From Methylobacterium nodulans ORS 2060 (GTDB lineage: Bacteria; Pseudomonadota; Alphaproteobacteria; Rhizobiales; Beijerinckiaceae): a DNA stretch of 64,000 nt. The stretch covers positions 2,126,001 through 2,190,000 of the forward strand of contig NC_011894.1 in the NCBI RefSeq assembly GCF_000022085.1. The letters run 5' to 3'. The position numbers and the translations under genes were made by a program. How positions within the stretch are numbered: the first letter of the stretch is position 1; each line of letters begins with the position of its first letter. This document shows, piece after piece, positions 7,936 through 15,380 of this stretch. Under the pieces are notes generated by a model that was given only the letters and a program-made list of their open reading frames with translations, was not told the DNA's origin and did no database searches.

Positions 7936-8248
7936 ATCAGCGGCCGATGCGAAAGGCTGCGGCGGACGTTCGATAGCTCGGCAGGTGAGGGGATCTCACA
8001 TCGTGGGATCGGTTACATCGCAGTGCTCCCTGGAGATCCGAAGCGGCGTTGCCCAGGATAGTCTTAGCCAAATTTGCCGAACGCCTGCCACGACCCTTGG
8101 GAGGCGATTAGACTGGCTCTCGACTGGTGCCCCACCCGGACCGGTGCGGAGGACTTCCGAGCACTTCCCGGAGGCACCATAACGCAATCCATACCCACCC
8201 TCTCACGCGTCCCGCAGCGCCTCGCGCGCGCGAGGCGCGATTGTAATG

Positions 8249-8350
8249 CAGGTGAAGGCGCCGCGCCGGCAGACGTAGCTGTCTCTGCCCATTGCGCATG
8301 AGAACTTACCCTTCAGCCCGCCCGGTCCTCCTCCCGTGGCAGGCTTCCTT
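8249..8350. repeat. Dispersed approx. 100-bp repeat, copy B
   Basis: Same block order as the copy at 5234-5332: a shared 5' block beginning CAGGTGAAGGCGCCGCGCCG, a diverged middle, then CTTCAGCCCGCCCGGTCCT and a GTGGCAGGCTTCCTTTG end. It overlaps the 3' end of the lipoprotein frame on the other strand. Confidence 0.65.
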
Positions 8351-8656
8351 TGTCTGTCTAGGCGTAGCTCCACAGAAGACCGGCGAGATACTCCCGGGAT
8401 GCTTGCCAGGTCTGACATCCCGCGGCGCAGCAGCGGAGGCGCAACCCCGGCTCGTCATCACTGACCTGGCTTGCTCGCGGGGGGGCGGATTGGCGGGAGC
8501 GCCGGACGGAGCCGATGGGTTCGCCGGGGGCGGAGTGGGCGCCACGGTGTTGCCGGTCGGGGGGCTGGCCGTCCCGGTTGTGTCGGCCTTCTTCTCATCC
8601 TTGCAGGCGGCGAGCGCGAGCAGCGCGATGAGGGGCAGCACGGTGTGGATGTGCAT
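8306..8656 (-). CDS. Small lipoprotein
   Basis: 116 residues. The signal MHIHTVLPLIALLALAAC has a textbook lipobox (LAAC, lipidated Cys18) followed by charged KDEKKAD. The mature part to about residue 62 is Pro/Thr/Ala rich and probably disordered. The tail after that overlaps repeat copy B and reads less like protein, so the original gene may have ended earlier and been extended by the repeat. GGAGGACGCCC immediately before the ATG is a good ribosome binding site. Probably membrane anchored, with unknown role. Confidence 0.55.
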   Translation of the reverse strand: MHIHTVLPLIALLALAACKDEKKADTTGTASPPTGNTVAPTPPPANPSAPSGAPANPPPREQARSVMTSRGCASAAAPRDVRPGKHPGSISPVFCGATPRQTKEACHGRRTGRAEG

Positions 8657-8847
8657 GGGCGTCCTCCATCTGGTGAGCAGCCTCCCAGACAGCGGGTAAC
8701 GCGATGTTGCGGAGCCAGTTTCCGACCAACCCCGAGCGGTGGCTCTCGGTGCCGATCGGCCGCTTGCATCTACCGCATGGCGCCAGCCGGCTCCGCGACT
8801 CTGTCCGAATCTCGCAAGCCGCGCCGATCATCGCTGCCCTGCCGTCC

Positions 8848-8878
8848 CGGCAGCCCTTGCGACGGCTCCGCTGGCCTC
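8848..8878. repeat. 31-bp dispersed repeat, copy 2
   Basis: Perfect match to 5744-5774 in the same orientation. Confidence 0.7.
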
Positions 8879-9012
8879 TGTCCTCACAGGCCTAGACCTC
8901 TCCCCAGCCGTGCGAGCACAGCTTCGAGCGCCGATTCAGACTCTGGCCGATTCCGCTCGCCCATAATCCAGCCGATTCGCTCATGCCGACCTCGCCAGCA
9001 GGATCGTGGTCC

Positions 9013-9050
9013 CCACCACCACGCACTGCTACCACCACCACGCACTGCTA
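9013..9050. repeat. 19-bp tandem repeat, two copies, covering a stop codon
   Basis: Perfect units CCACCACCACGCACTGCTA at 9013-9031 and 9032-9050. The second unit contains the stop codon (TAG on the minus strand, 9048-9050) of the secreted-protein gene, so the repeat duplicates the end of that gene. Confidence 0.9.
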
Positions 9051-9623
9051 CTTGCCGCCCAAGCAGGGTGCGAGCGCAGTTTTGAGCCGAGCCGCGTCCG
9101 CTTCGCCGATCAGCACCGTCACCAGAATAGAGGCGTCTCCCTGGCGCGGGCTCCCCTGATGCCAGCGCAGCAGCCCGCCTCCCTTCACCACCTCGCTGGC
9201 CAGGATGTGAACGCTGGTCAGCTGGGCTGCTTCAGCCCGCATGGCGGCCGCCACGGCGAAATCGAACGTCGTGCCATCGGCTGCAATGGAGCCGCTGGCG
9301 GCAAGGCGCAGAGGCTGTGCCGTCGTCGCCTTAATCGCGCTGAGCGGTTTGTGGGGGCCGTCCGGCCCCTCAAAGGCGTCGAAGTCGAAGCGCTTCGCCA
9401 GGGTCTCGAATGCAGGGACACCGAAGCCGATGGACAAACTGCCGGTCTGACCGCGCGCCTGCGTGTCATCACACGCAAACACCATTGTCACATCACGGCT
9501 GTCGGAGCCGATCACGGCCGTTCCTGGTAGACTCACGGTACCGCCGGCCGCGAGGGCCAAGCCGTGCCAGACCATACTGGCGCTCGCCAGTGCCAGGGTT
9601 CTCATCATCCTCATCCTGACCAC
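9048..9623 (-). CDS. Secreted protein of unknown function
   Basis: 191 residues. The N-terminus (Met cluster MVRMRMMRTLALASASMVWHGLALA) is a Sec signal peptide, with cleavage probably after LALA. The mature domain has alternating beta-type stretches (TVSLPGTAVIGSDSRDVTMV, ILVTVLIGEADAARLKTALA) and only two Cys (FACDD and APCLGG), which could form a disulfide in the periplasm. It overlaps the upstream lipoprotein gene by 13 bp, so the two are probably translationally coupled. Which of the four early Met codons is used is unclear. No family is recognised. Confidence 0.55.
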   Translation of the reverse strand: MVRMRMMRTLALASASMVWHGLALAAGGTVSLPGTAVIGSDSRDVTMVFACDDTQARGQTGSLSIGFGVPAFETLAKRFDFDAFEGPDGPHKPLSAIKATTAQPLRLAASGSIAADGTTFDFAVAAAMRAEAAQLTSVHILASEVVKGGGLLRWHQGSPRQGDASILVTVLIGEADAARLKTALAPCLGGK

Positions 9624-10063
9624 TCCTGACGGGGGATCTGAGGTCGTCTTAACGGATTGAGTGATGTGGCCAATGCAGTCCGCTGACCGAGAAGGCAGTC
9701 GAGCGCACCATTCTTCCCAAGCAGCTTGCGGGCATAGGGGTGGGCCAGCACGACCGCAGCGACGTCGAGAGCGACGCCCTCTGCGATCAGCCGCATCCCG
9801 GGCGTCGGGTCGTTCAGGTCGTCGCGGACGGCCGCGTCGAGCTGCTCGTCCGTGATGTGCTTGAGCTTATACAGCTCGCCGATGGTGCGGGTGTCGGGCA
9901 TGCTGGCGGTGTAGGGCCGCGCGCCTGCCTGGGGATGGCAGCGGGCCGGGGGCAGAGGAGTGATAGGCGATGCCGGCCCGCTGGTGGTGCTGTGGTCCCG
10001 ACAGGCGACGAGGAGTAGCGCCACACTCTCCCTGTCGCGCAGACCGTGCCGGCCGTCTCTCAC
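9611..10063 (-). CDS. Probable lipoprotein
   Basis: 150 residues from a GTG at 10063. The basic n-region (MRDGRHGLRDRES) and the short hydrophobic stretch VALLLVAC suggest a lipoprotein with Cys21, although the hydrophobic core is short. The C-terminal half (DTRTIGELYKLKHITDEQLD to the end) looks like a folded helical domain. A GTG at 10024 has the better ribosome binding site (AGGGAG) but would leave almost no signal peptide, and a Met at residue 54 would give a cytoplasmic 97-residue protein. Its 3' end overlaps the next secreted-protein gene. Confidence 0.45.
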   Translation of the reverse strand: MRDGRHGLRDRESVALLLVACRDHSTTSGPASPITPLPPARCHPQAGARPYTASMPDTRTIGELYKLKHITDEQLDAAVRDDLNDPTPGMRLIAEGVALDVAAVVLAHPYARKLLGKNGALDCLLGQRTALATSLNPLRRPQIPRQEWSG

Positions 10064-10572
10064 TGAAGTTAGACGGAGTAGGAAAGGGCGGCGCTCACGT
10101 GCTCGTCGTGCGGGCGACGGGGGGCACGACGTCTCACGGATCAGCTCCTGCGGTCGTCACTCGGAAGATGGCGATGGGCCTTTGAATGCGGTGGGTGCTG
10201 GATGAGACCGCCGGCGTTCTCGCGTCCGGTTCTTTGGCGAAACGGTGCCCCTCATGTCCGCGAACTCCGACGCGGCTTCACGGTGGGCAAGGGCAATCTG
10301 CGAGCGGTGCGCCTCCACGAAACGGCCATGCGCAGCCCGCAGAGCGCGATTTGGTAGGTATGCCCAACCCAACCCGCCTAGTTTCCAACCGGCGGAAGAT
10401 ATGCTTCTCTGTTGACGGTTCTATTCTACGTACCCTCAGCCTGCCCAGTTCTGCTGTGGCGGGCTTTTTCCTTCATATTCAGTGAGTTGCACACGAGTCG
10501 TGTCGGGGTAGGCTCGTGCTGCCAGCCGCTGGCGTTTCACCTTCCACGACTGTCCATCGCTCAGCATCAAGC
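10064..10572. other. Approx. 510-bp stretch without a confident gene
   Basis: A minus-strand frame at 10157-10372 (TTG start, RFVEAHRSQIALAHREAASE) has helical protein-like sequence but no usable ATG. A hairpin of the dispersed family lies at 10439-10470 (GCCTGCC / GGCGGGC followed by TTTTT). Confidence 0.35.
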
Positions 10573-10609
10573 TCAAAAAAGCAAGCGCCCCGGGAGGACC
10601 CGGGGCGCC
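10573..10609 (-). terminator. Rho-independent terminator of the porin gene
   Basis: On the minus strand a perfect 10-bp stem GCGCCCCGGG / CCCGGGGCGC with a 4-nt loop is followed by TTGCTTTTTT. It lies about 70 bp past the stop of the outer-membrane beta-barrel gene. Confidence 0.85.
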
Positions 10610-10677
10610 GTTCAGCCAAGCGGCCAGATTTGATCGGGGTCTGGGGACGCTTAAGCCGAACTTTGTTCGGCTCCAGA

Positions 10678-11562
10678 CTACCAGGTGCCAAACTTATAGT
10701 TCAGGCCGGCCCTAACCACCGCGAACTCGGTGTCGCGGCGCAGAAGGCCGTTGTTTACCACGACCACGCCCGGGCTCGCCACCGTAATGAGCGTGCCCGC
10801 GTTATTGACAGCAAAGGCACCGTTTAGGCCCCGGCCGCGGTCCAGGTTCACGTACAGACCTTCGACCTTCAGCGTCACGGCGTTCGATCGGAAGAAGTTC
10901 AGGAACGAGTCGGTGGGCAGCGCGTACTCGATGCCGCCGCCAGCGGTCCAGCCGGTCTGGAAGTCGTCACGGTTGGGCAGGCCGAAGTCGCGGCCGCCGC
11001 CGCCGCCATAGGCAAAGCCGCCGGTGCCGTAGAACAGCACGCGATCGAAGGCGTAGCCGAGCCGGCCGCGCACCGTGCCGAACCAGTCAAGGCCCGCCAG
11101 ACCGTTCGGGTTGAACACTTGCTGGGCCGCCACGCCACCCAGGGCCGCCGGATTGGTCGCGACAATAAACCGATTGCGATCACGGCCGAAGTCAGCGAAC
11201 TGAGCGTCCGCCTCGATACCGACAACAACGCCCGAGCCCGGCGTGAACTGATAGTTGTAGCCGACCTGACCGCCGCCGACGAAGCCTTCGAGGTTTCTGT
11301 TACCCGTGAAGGCGATGACTGCGGTAGCGCCGGGCGGCACCAGGCCGGTCGCCGGGCCGACGCCGATCACCGTGGGTCCACGGTTGTCGCTCGCGTCGAA
11401 CCCGTAGCCGACGTTGAAACCGGCGTAGAACCCGGTCCAAGTGAAGACCGGAACGGGCGCGATCACCGGCGGCGGAGCGACGCGACGCGGCAGGTCGGCA
11501 GCCGAAGCAGCGCCCGACAAGGCGGTCGCTGCTGCGCTTGCGAGCAGAAGCTTCTTCAACAT
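10678..11562 (-). CDS. Outer-membrane beta-barrel protein, Omp25/Omp31 (RopB) type
   Basis: 294 residues. The signal peptide MLKKLLLASAAATALSGAASA is followed by the family hallmark ADLPRR..PPPV and the first strand FTWTGFYAGFNVGYGF. Repeated amphipathic strands (QVGYNYQFTPGSGVVVGIEA, GRLGYAFDRVLFYGTGGFAY) and the C-terminal AGLNYKFGTW ending in an aromatic residue fit an 8-stranded barrel. GAAGGGGATCC upstream of the ATG is a good ribosome binding site. It is a single gene with its own terminator. Related proteins contribute to envelope integrity and adhesion; the specific role here is unknown. Confidence 0.88.
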   Translation of the reverse strand: MLKKLLLASAAATALSGAASAADLPRRVAPPPVIAPVPVFTWTGFYAGFNVGYGFDASDNRGPTVIGVGPATGLVPPGATAVIAFTGNRNLEGFVGGGQVGYNYQFTPGSGVVVGIEADAQFADFGRDRNRFIVATNPAALGGVAAQQVFNPNGLAGLDWFGTVRGRLGYAFDRVLFYGTGGFAYGGGGGRDFGLPNRDDFQTGWTAGGGIEYALPTDSFLNFFRSNAVTLKVEGLYVNLDRGRGLNGAFAVNNAGTLITVASPGVVVVNNGLLRRDTEFAVVRAGLNYKFGTW

Positions 11563-12426
11563 TTACGCGGATCCCCTTCGCGGCCCAGGATCACCGGGGC
11601 CTACCCCACCACTAAGCGTGACCGTACCCGATTCTGCTAGTGCAAATTCGCAACAGTGACGCGGCGAGAGGTAGAGAGCGTCATCGCCGATGGAAGCTAG
11701 AATGTGGGCGAATTCAACTCGCTAGATCATGTCCGGTGTCGAGTGCCGGCTTATCGCCGGCGTGCAGCGCATTATCGCCAGCTGTGTGCACGGCGGCCGC
11801 GCAATCTGTGAGTACGTATGGCGACCAGAGGGCGCCTCGCCGAGATGCGCACCTTACTGCGCAACCCGTATTGTATTCCGGTATACCGCTTCGAAGCCCG
11901 GCCTGAGCCTCGGCGTGAAGCTGGCGCCTAACGGCATCCAAATCAGCTGGGAAAAAGGCGGACCGGGCGAAGGAAGCTGTTCAGACTGTTCGTACCCGGT
12001 CCGCCATCCGACGCCGACACGCGGGGGCGGGCTCGGCGCGGCACTTCTGTGAACTACACCGAATCCGGGCAGCTTGCGAGACAAAAGTCGAAAGCGGCAC
12101 GCGCTCGTCAGGCCGATCCGGGTCTTTCCCCCGATTGCCACCTGTCGTCAGCTGCGGATCCAGCTTGCAGCGGTGATAATCCCCGATACTGCGGTGCCGC
12201 AAAAATGATGCATTTCTGCCACGCTGAGGCGCCGATGCCATCGAGCTAGGCTATTCCGGCTGTCCTTTCGCGCAAAGCTGTAGGATATTCGAATCGTTCA
12301 GACACGAGGTAGGGCCGTAAGGGGGCGCTCGGACGCTGTCTAAGAAGATCGCGACCTAATAGTCGATCAGAGACATCGAGCCGGGGCTACGGGGCGGACG
12401 CCTTAAATTCAGATGTGGGACGCCAA
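11563..12426. other. Approx. 860-bp divergent intergenic region
   Basis: Lies between the minus-strand barrel gene and the plus-strand porin-like gene and must hold both promoters. Frames present are GC-rich shadows without start signals. I could not identify a clear -35/-10 pair or a conserved RNA structure. Confidence 0.35.
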
Positions 12427-13422
12427 ATGACAAAGAACTGGCTTGTTGCCGGCGCGGCTGCGCTGACGATGGGTATGACGGCGACAGTATCGTACGCCCA
12501 GACTACCACAGTCCCTGGTGAGCAGGTCGGTCTCGCCGTCGGCGCTCCGCTGCCTGAAGGTGTCTATGCGATCGACACTTTCCTGTATCGGATGACGCCG
12601 GACACGGGGCCCAGCGCCTTGCCGGTGGATGTCGGCGTCAACATTCCGGTCCTCGTGTGGTCGACGCCGTGGCAGCCGCTCGGCGGCCGGATTGAGGCGG
12701 TAGTTGCTCCGCCTACCGTCTTTGCGTTCGGCAAGAACGGCGGCCCCAATGGCATCCGCGACCTGTCGATCAACGTCGGCACCTTCGTGGGCGGCATCTG
12801 GGCGTTCGATCTCGGCAACAACTTCGGCGTCAGCTTGCTCGGCGGCGCCTACCTCAACGAACTGAACGGCGACCGCGGCGTGCTGGTGAACAACGCCGGT
12901 GCCTTCGTCGCCGCGCCCGTCCTTCCGCAGCTCGCCTCGAACACCTACCGCTTCGGCATCGCGGGCAGCTACACCGGCGATGGCTGGAACCTGACGGCGA
13001 ACCTGACGGCGAATATCTATGACTCGCCAGCCAAGTTCCCCGGCCTCAACACGCCGGGCTTCGGTAACACCCGCGGTCCGTTCATCATCTCCGACGCGCT
13101 GAACCTCGACCTTACCGCCACGAAGAAGTTCGGCAAGTTCGAGATTGGTGCGATCGGCTACGGCACCTACAACTTCGACATCAGCGCCAGAAGCGTGGCC
13201 GCTATCATCAATGGCGGCCCGGGTCGGGGGCGCTTCGCCCTCGGCGGTCTCATCGGCTACGATTTCGGACCCTTCACGGCCCAGGTCTACGCCGCCCGCG
13301 ACGTCGTCACATCTCTCCCGCGCGGCGAGAACACCGAAGTGTGGGGCCGCGTCATCGTCCCGCTCTACACGGCAGCTGCGGCTCCGGCGCCGGCTCCGGC
13401 ACCGATTATCCGCAAGTACTGA
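12427..13422 (+). CDS. Outer-membrane protein, SphA / phenol-degradation MetA type (COG4313)
   Basis: 331 residues from the ATG at 12427, chosen because the signal peptide MTKNWLVAGAAALTMGMTATVSYA follows directly and a GGGA box lies 6-7 nt upstream. The mature protein is built of beta-strand pairs (VGVNIPVLVWSTPWQPLGGR, FGKFEIGAIGYGTYNF, RFALGGLIGYDFGPFTAQVY) and ends in VWGRVIVPLY plus an Ala/Pro linker. The GVYAIDTF start and GRVIVPL end resemble the COG4313 transporter family found in catabolic clusters. It may pass small hydrophobic compounds through the outer membrane, but no catabolic genes are adjacent and the substrate is unknown. Confidence 0.75.
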   Translation: MTKNWLVAGAAALTMGMTATVSYAQTTTVPGEQVGLAVGAPLPEGVYAIDTFLYRMTPDTGPSALPVDVGVNIPVLVWSTPWQPLGGRIEAVVAPPTVFAFGKNGGPNGIRDLSINVGTFVGGIWAFDLGNNFGVSLLGGAYLNELNGDRGVLVNNAGAFVAAPVLPQLASNTYRFGIAGSYTGDGWNLTANLTANIYDSPAKFPGLNTPGFGNTRGPFIISDALNLDLTATKKFGKFEIGAIGYGTYNFDISARSVAAIINGGPGRGRFALGGLIGYDFGPFTAQVYAARDVVTSLPRGENTEVWGRVIVPLYTAAAAPAPAPAPIIRKY

Positions 13423-13449
13423 TCAGCTCTTCGGCTTCTGCCTGAGCAA

Positions 13450-13475
13450 GACCCACACTGTTGTCAGTGTGGGTC
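13450..13475 (+). terminator. Terminator-like hairpin after the porin-like gene
   Basis: Perfect 11-bp stem GACCCACACTG / CAGTGTGGGTC with loop TTGT, 28 bp after the stop codon. The following T-run is weak (TATTGCTATG). Confidence 0.7.
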
Positions 13476-13496
13476 TATTGCTATGTATGGCCTCCC

Positions 13497-13775
13497 ATGC
13501 TGAGAGGTGACCCGATTTACCAGCGCCTCATAAATCGGATTGATCACGCGGCTCGGGTTGCGATCGTTACCCAGGAGCTGCGCGCAGGGGGGATCTCCGA
13601 TCCTGCGGACATTGCCGCAGTTCTGAATGCTCGTGGCATCCCTGACGTGCGTGGTCGGGCATGGACCCTTCTCGAGGTGCTCCGCTTCGACAAGCGTCCG
13701 AAGGATAGAAGAATACCGCTGAAGTGCGCTTACTGGAATCAAAGGGCGCAGAGGCAGTCTACAAAATCGGAATAG
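13497..13775 (+). CDS. Small protein with a recombinase-like helical motif
   Basis: 92 residues from the ATG at 13497 (MLRGDPIYQRLINRIDHAARV). The segment ISDPADIAAVLNARGIPDVRGRAWTLLEVLRF resembles the C-terminal DNA-binding part of large serine recombinases, where AxxLNxRGIPTxxGxxWxxxxVRRLL is typical. Only this part is present and there is no catalytic domain. It could be a remnant of a resolvase or an unrelated small HTH protein. An upstream start at 13461 overlaps the terminator and is unlikely. Confidence 0.45.
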   Translation: MLRGDPIYQRLINRIDHAARVAIVTQELRAGGISDPADIAAVLNARGIPDVRGRAWTLLEVLRFDKRPKDRRIPLKCAYWNQRAQRQSTKSE

Positions 13776-14126
13776 GTACTCGGCTGCCGACACGAATCAA
13801 CAGATCCGGCGCCGTCCGGCTGATCGTGTCGGTCACGTAGGGCGCGCGAGGTGCACATAGGGCTTCTCGAGCCTGCGGATGCCCGAGCGCCGTGATCAGC
13901 GCCGATCGTTCAAGCAGATACCACCGCCAGCGCGCTGCGCGAGCACGGCAATCGATGCGGAAGGTTGATCTCGTCGAGCCCATCCGCGCCGAGGCCACCC
14001 GCGTCAGCCAACGCCTTCTGACGTTCACGCAGATTGAGGGTAGCCAACGTTTGGCATCGCTGCCTGCTCGCTGGCGGTGGACTCGTAGAACTCACCGATA
14101 GTGGGCTGGTCAGCGGTCCCGAACTC
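13776..14126. other. 350-bp region with decayed coding traces
   Basis: Minus-strand frames contain protein-like pieces (LNLRERQKALADAGGLGADG and TIGEFYESTASEQAAM), but they lie in different frames and lack usable starts. Probably remnants of one or two dead genes. Confidence 0.3.
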
Positions 14127-14488
14127 TCACACTGGGATCCCGCAGTACCGCCACGGCTTGTGCCCCCGGATCGTCCAGAGGTGTTTCTTCAGGTAGTCGG
14201 CCCGCACCTCCAGGACCGGGTCGGTGCACGGCATCAGCACGCCCGACCAGTCGCTGCGATTCGCGCCGGACTAAGGGTGGACCCCAAACAGCGTCAAAGC
14301 GCCCAGCCGAGCCGGTCAGCCTCAGGTCCGAAATCGTTCACGAACCGTCGGCAGTTCGCCAGCGTCTCGACCCATTCGTCTGGCCTGAACCCGGGGCATG
14401 GCGGCTGGCCCGGTGACAGACTGGCGAGCCCGCGGCTCCATTCGAGGACGGTGGGGGAGGGGGCGTTGAGCGTGGCCGAGTCGGACAT
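14127..14488 (-). pseudogene. Frameshifted gene of a mobile-DNA-associated hypothetical family
   Basis: The frame from 14488 reads MSDSATLNAPSPTVLEWSRG, then LASLSPGQPPCPGFRPDEWV and RFVNDFGPEADRLGW, and then hits a TGA. Shifting frame continues with LTLFGVHP and later GVLMPCTDPVLEVRADYLKK, ending at 14127. Proteins with VLEWSRGLASL...LGWTALDLFGVHP are common in Rhizobiales accessory DNA, and their function is unknown. At least one indel has killed this copy. About 40 bp of its 5' region is repeated in inverted orientation near 15,148-15,187. Confidence 0.6.
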
Positions 14489-14564
14489 GGCGGGACGCGG
14501 CCTGCGGGCGAGGCCGCGCGCCAACACCCGCCGGCTATCATCACGGCGCAGTCTGTGGACGGCC

Positions 14565-14845
14565 TCACTCCGCGGAGGCTTGCCGCTGCTCGAGCAGCAC
14601 CAGACGCCGGCCTTCCATCCTCACCAGCCTGTTGTCGAACAGCCGGAGGCCCGAGCTGTGGGAGTGATTCGTGGCCTTCGGCACGGGCTGCCAGTTCCGG
14701 CCCGGTCGCGGTCGTGGCGGCTCCAGACCTTGAAGCCGTTGCGGTCGATCAGCGCGATAGCCTCGCCGTCGCGGCAGGCCTTGATCTCGCCATAGAGCTG
14801 CCAGACGTGGGCGGGCATGAGGGGCTGAGAGGGGAATTCGGGCAT
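14565..14845 (-). pseudogene. Frameshifted small gene of unknown function
   Basis: Frame one begins MPEFPSQPLMPAHVWQLYGE and reads IKACRDGEAIALIDRNGFKV. At about 14,700 a single-base indel moves the sensible reading to another frame: NWQPVPKATNHSHSSGLRLF, then MEGRRLVLLEQRQAS and a stop at 14565-14567. Both halves are clearly protein-like, so this is a recent frameshift or a sequencing error. The family is not recognised. Confidence 0.55.
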
Positions 14846-14957
14846 CTGGGAAGGCCTCTCCGGGTTAGACAAAATCCCGAATTCTGCAATGAACGGGATT
14901 CGAGTTAGACGCGCTGGAAAGGGCCTAAGTGCTTGAAGTATCACCGATACAAGGTGC

Positions 14958-15001
14958 CTCTGACTCCGTTAGTCGTGGTTCGAATCCACGTCCCCCAGCC
15001 A
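14958..15001 (+). other. 3' fragment of tRNA-Gln(CUG), candidate attachment-site scar
   Basis: Reads from the anticodon loop (CTCTGAC, anticodon CTG at 14960-14962) through a perfect T-arm (CGTGG, TTCGAAT, CCACG at 14974-14990) and the 3' acceptor strand TCCCCCA with discriminator G and encoded CCA. The 5' half is missing: no TGGGGGA acceptor strand and no D-arm lie upstream, and the 5' anticodon stem does not pair. A tRNA cut exactly at the anticodon loop is the usual core of a tRNA-targeting integrase site. The element would extend to the left of this point. Confidence 0.7.
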
Positions 15002-15077
15002 GATCAAATCAATCACTTACATCGCAGATTGGCTCCCGGACCTCGGTTTCTAGACACTGCTCTGGACAACTTGGTGC

Positions 15078-15323
15078 GTGATGTTCGTGCGCCCGAGGCG
15101 CGTCACGAGGGCCGATTCCCCCAATCTCGACACCCGGTCTCCCGCCGTCCTCGCATGGAGCCGCGGGCTCGCCAGCCTGTCGCTTTGCGTGTCCGACCGC
15201 TCCCATATTCTGGACATGCTGTGCCGGTACAGCATGGAAGGGATCGTGCTGGCGAACGGGCGGGCGGTGATCTATTCGGACATCAACGATGCCATCGAGG
15301 TCTACCAGCGCCTGAACCAGTAG
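15078..15323 (+). CDS. Hypothetical protein
   Basis: 81 residues. The N-terminal half (SPAVLAWSRGLASLS) is the same motif as in the pseudogene at 14127-14488 but read from an inverted copy. The C-terminal half (DMLCRYSMEGIVLANGRAVI, then YSDINDAIEVYQRLNQ) is unrelated and protein-like. The frame may be a chimera formed when mobile DNA joined a resident gene. No clear ribosome binding site. It lies 57 bp before the capsule export gene. Confidence 0.35.
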   Translation: MMFVRPRRVTRADSPNLDTRSPAVLAWSRGLASLSLCVSDRSHILDMLCRYSMEGIVLANGRAVIYSDINDAIEVYQRLNQ

Positions 15324-15380
15324 GCCGGCCGCGCCCAACCCGCCGTCCCGCTCTTCGAGCTTGAACCGGAATCCTCCCGC

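Noticed and set aside
1..14957. Prophage
   Set aside because: No capsid, tail, portal, terminase or integrase gene was recognised; IS elements and orphan ORFs fit a generic island better.
14870..15001. Complete tRNA gene at the T-arm
   Set aside because: No 5' acceptor strand, D-arm or pairing anticodon stem upstream; only the 3' half is present.
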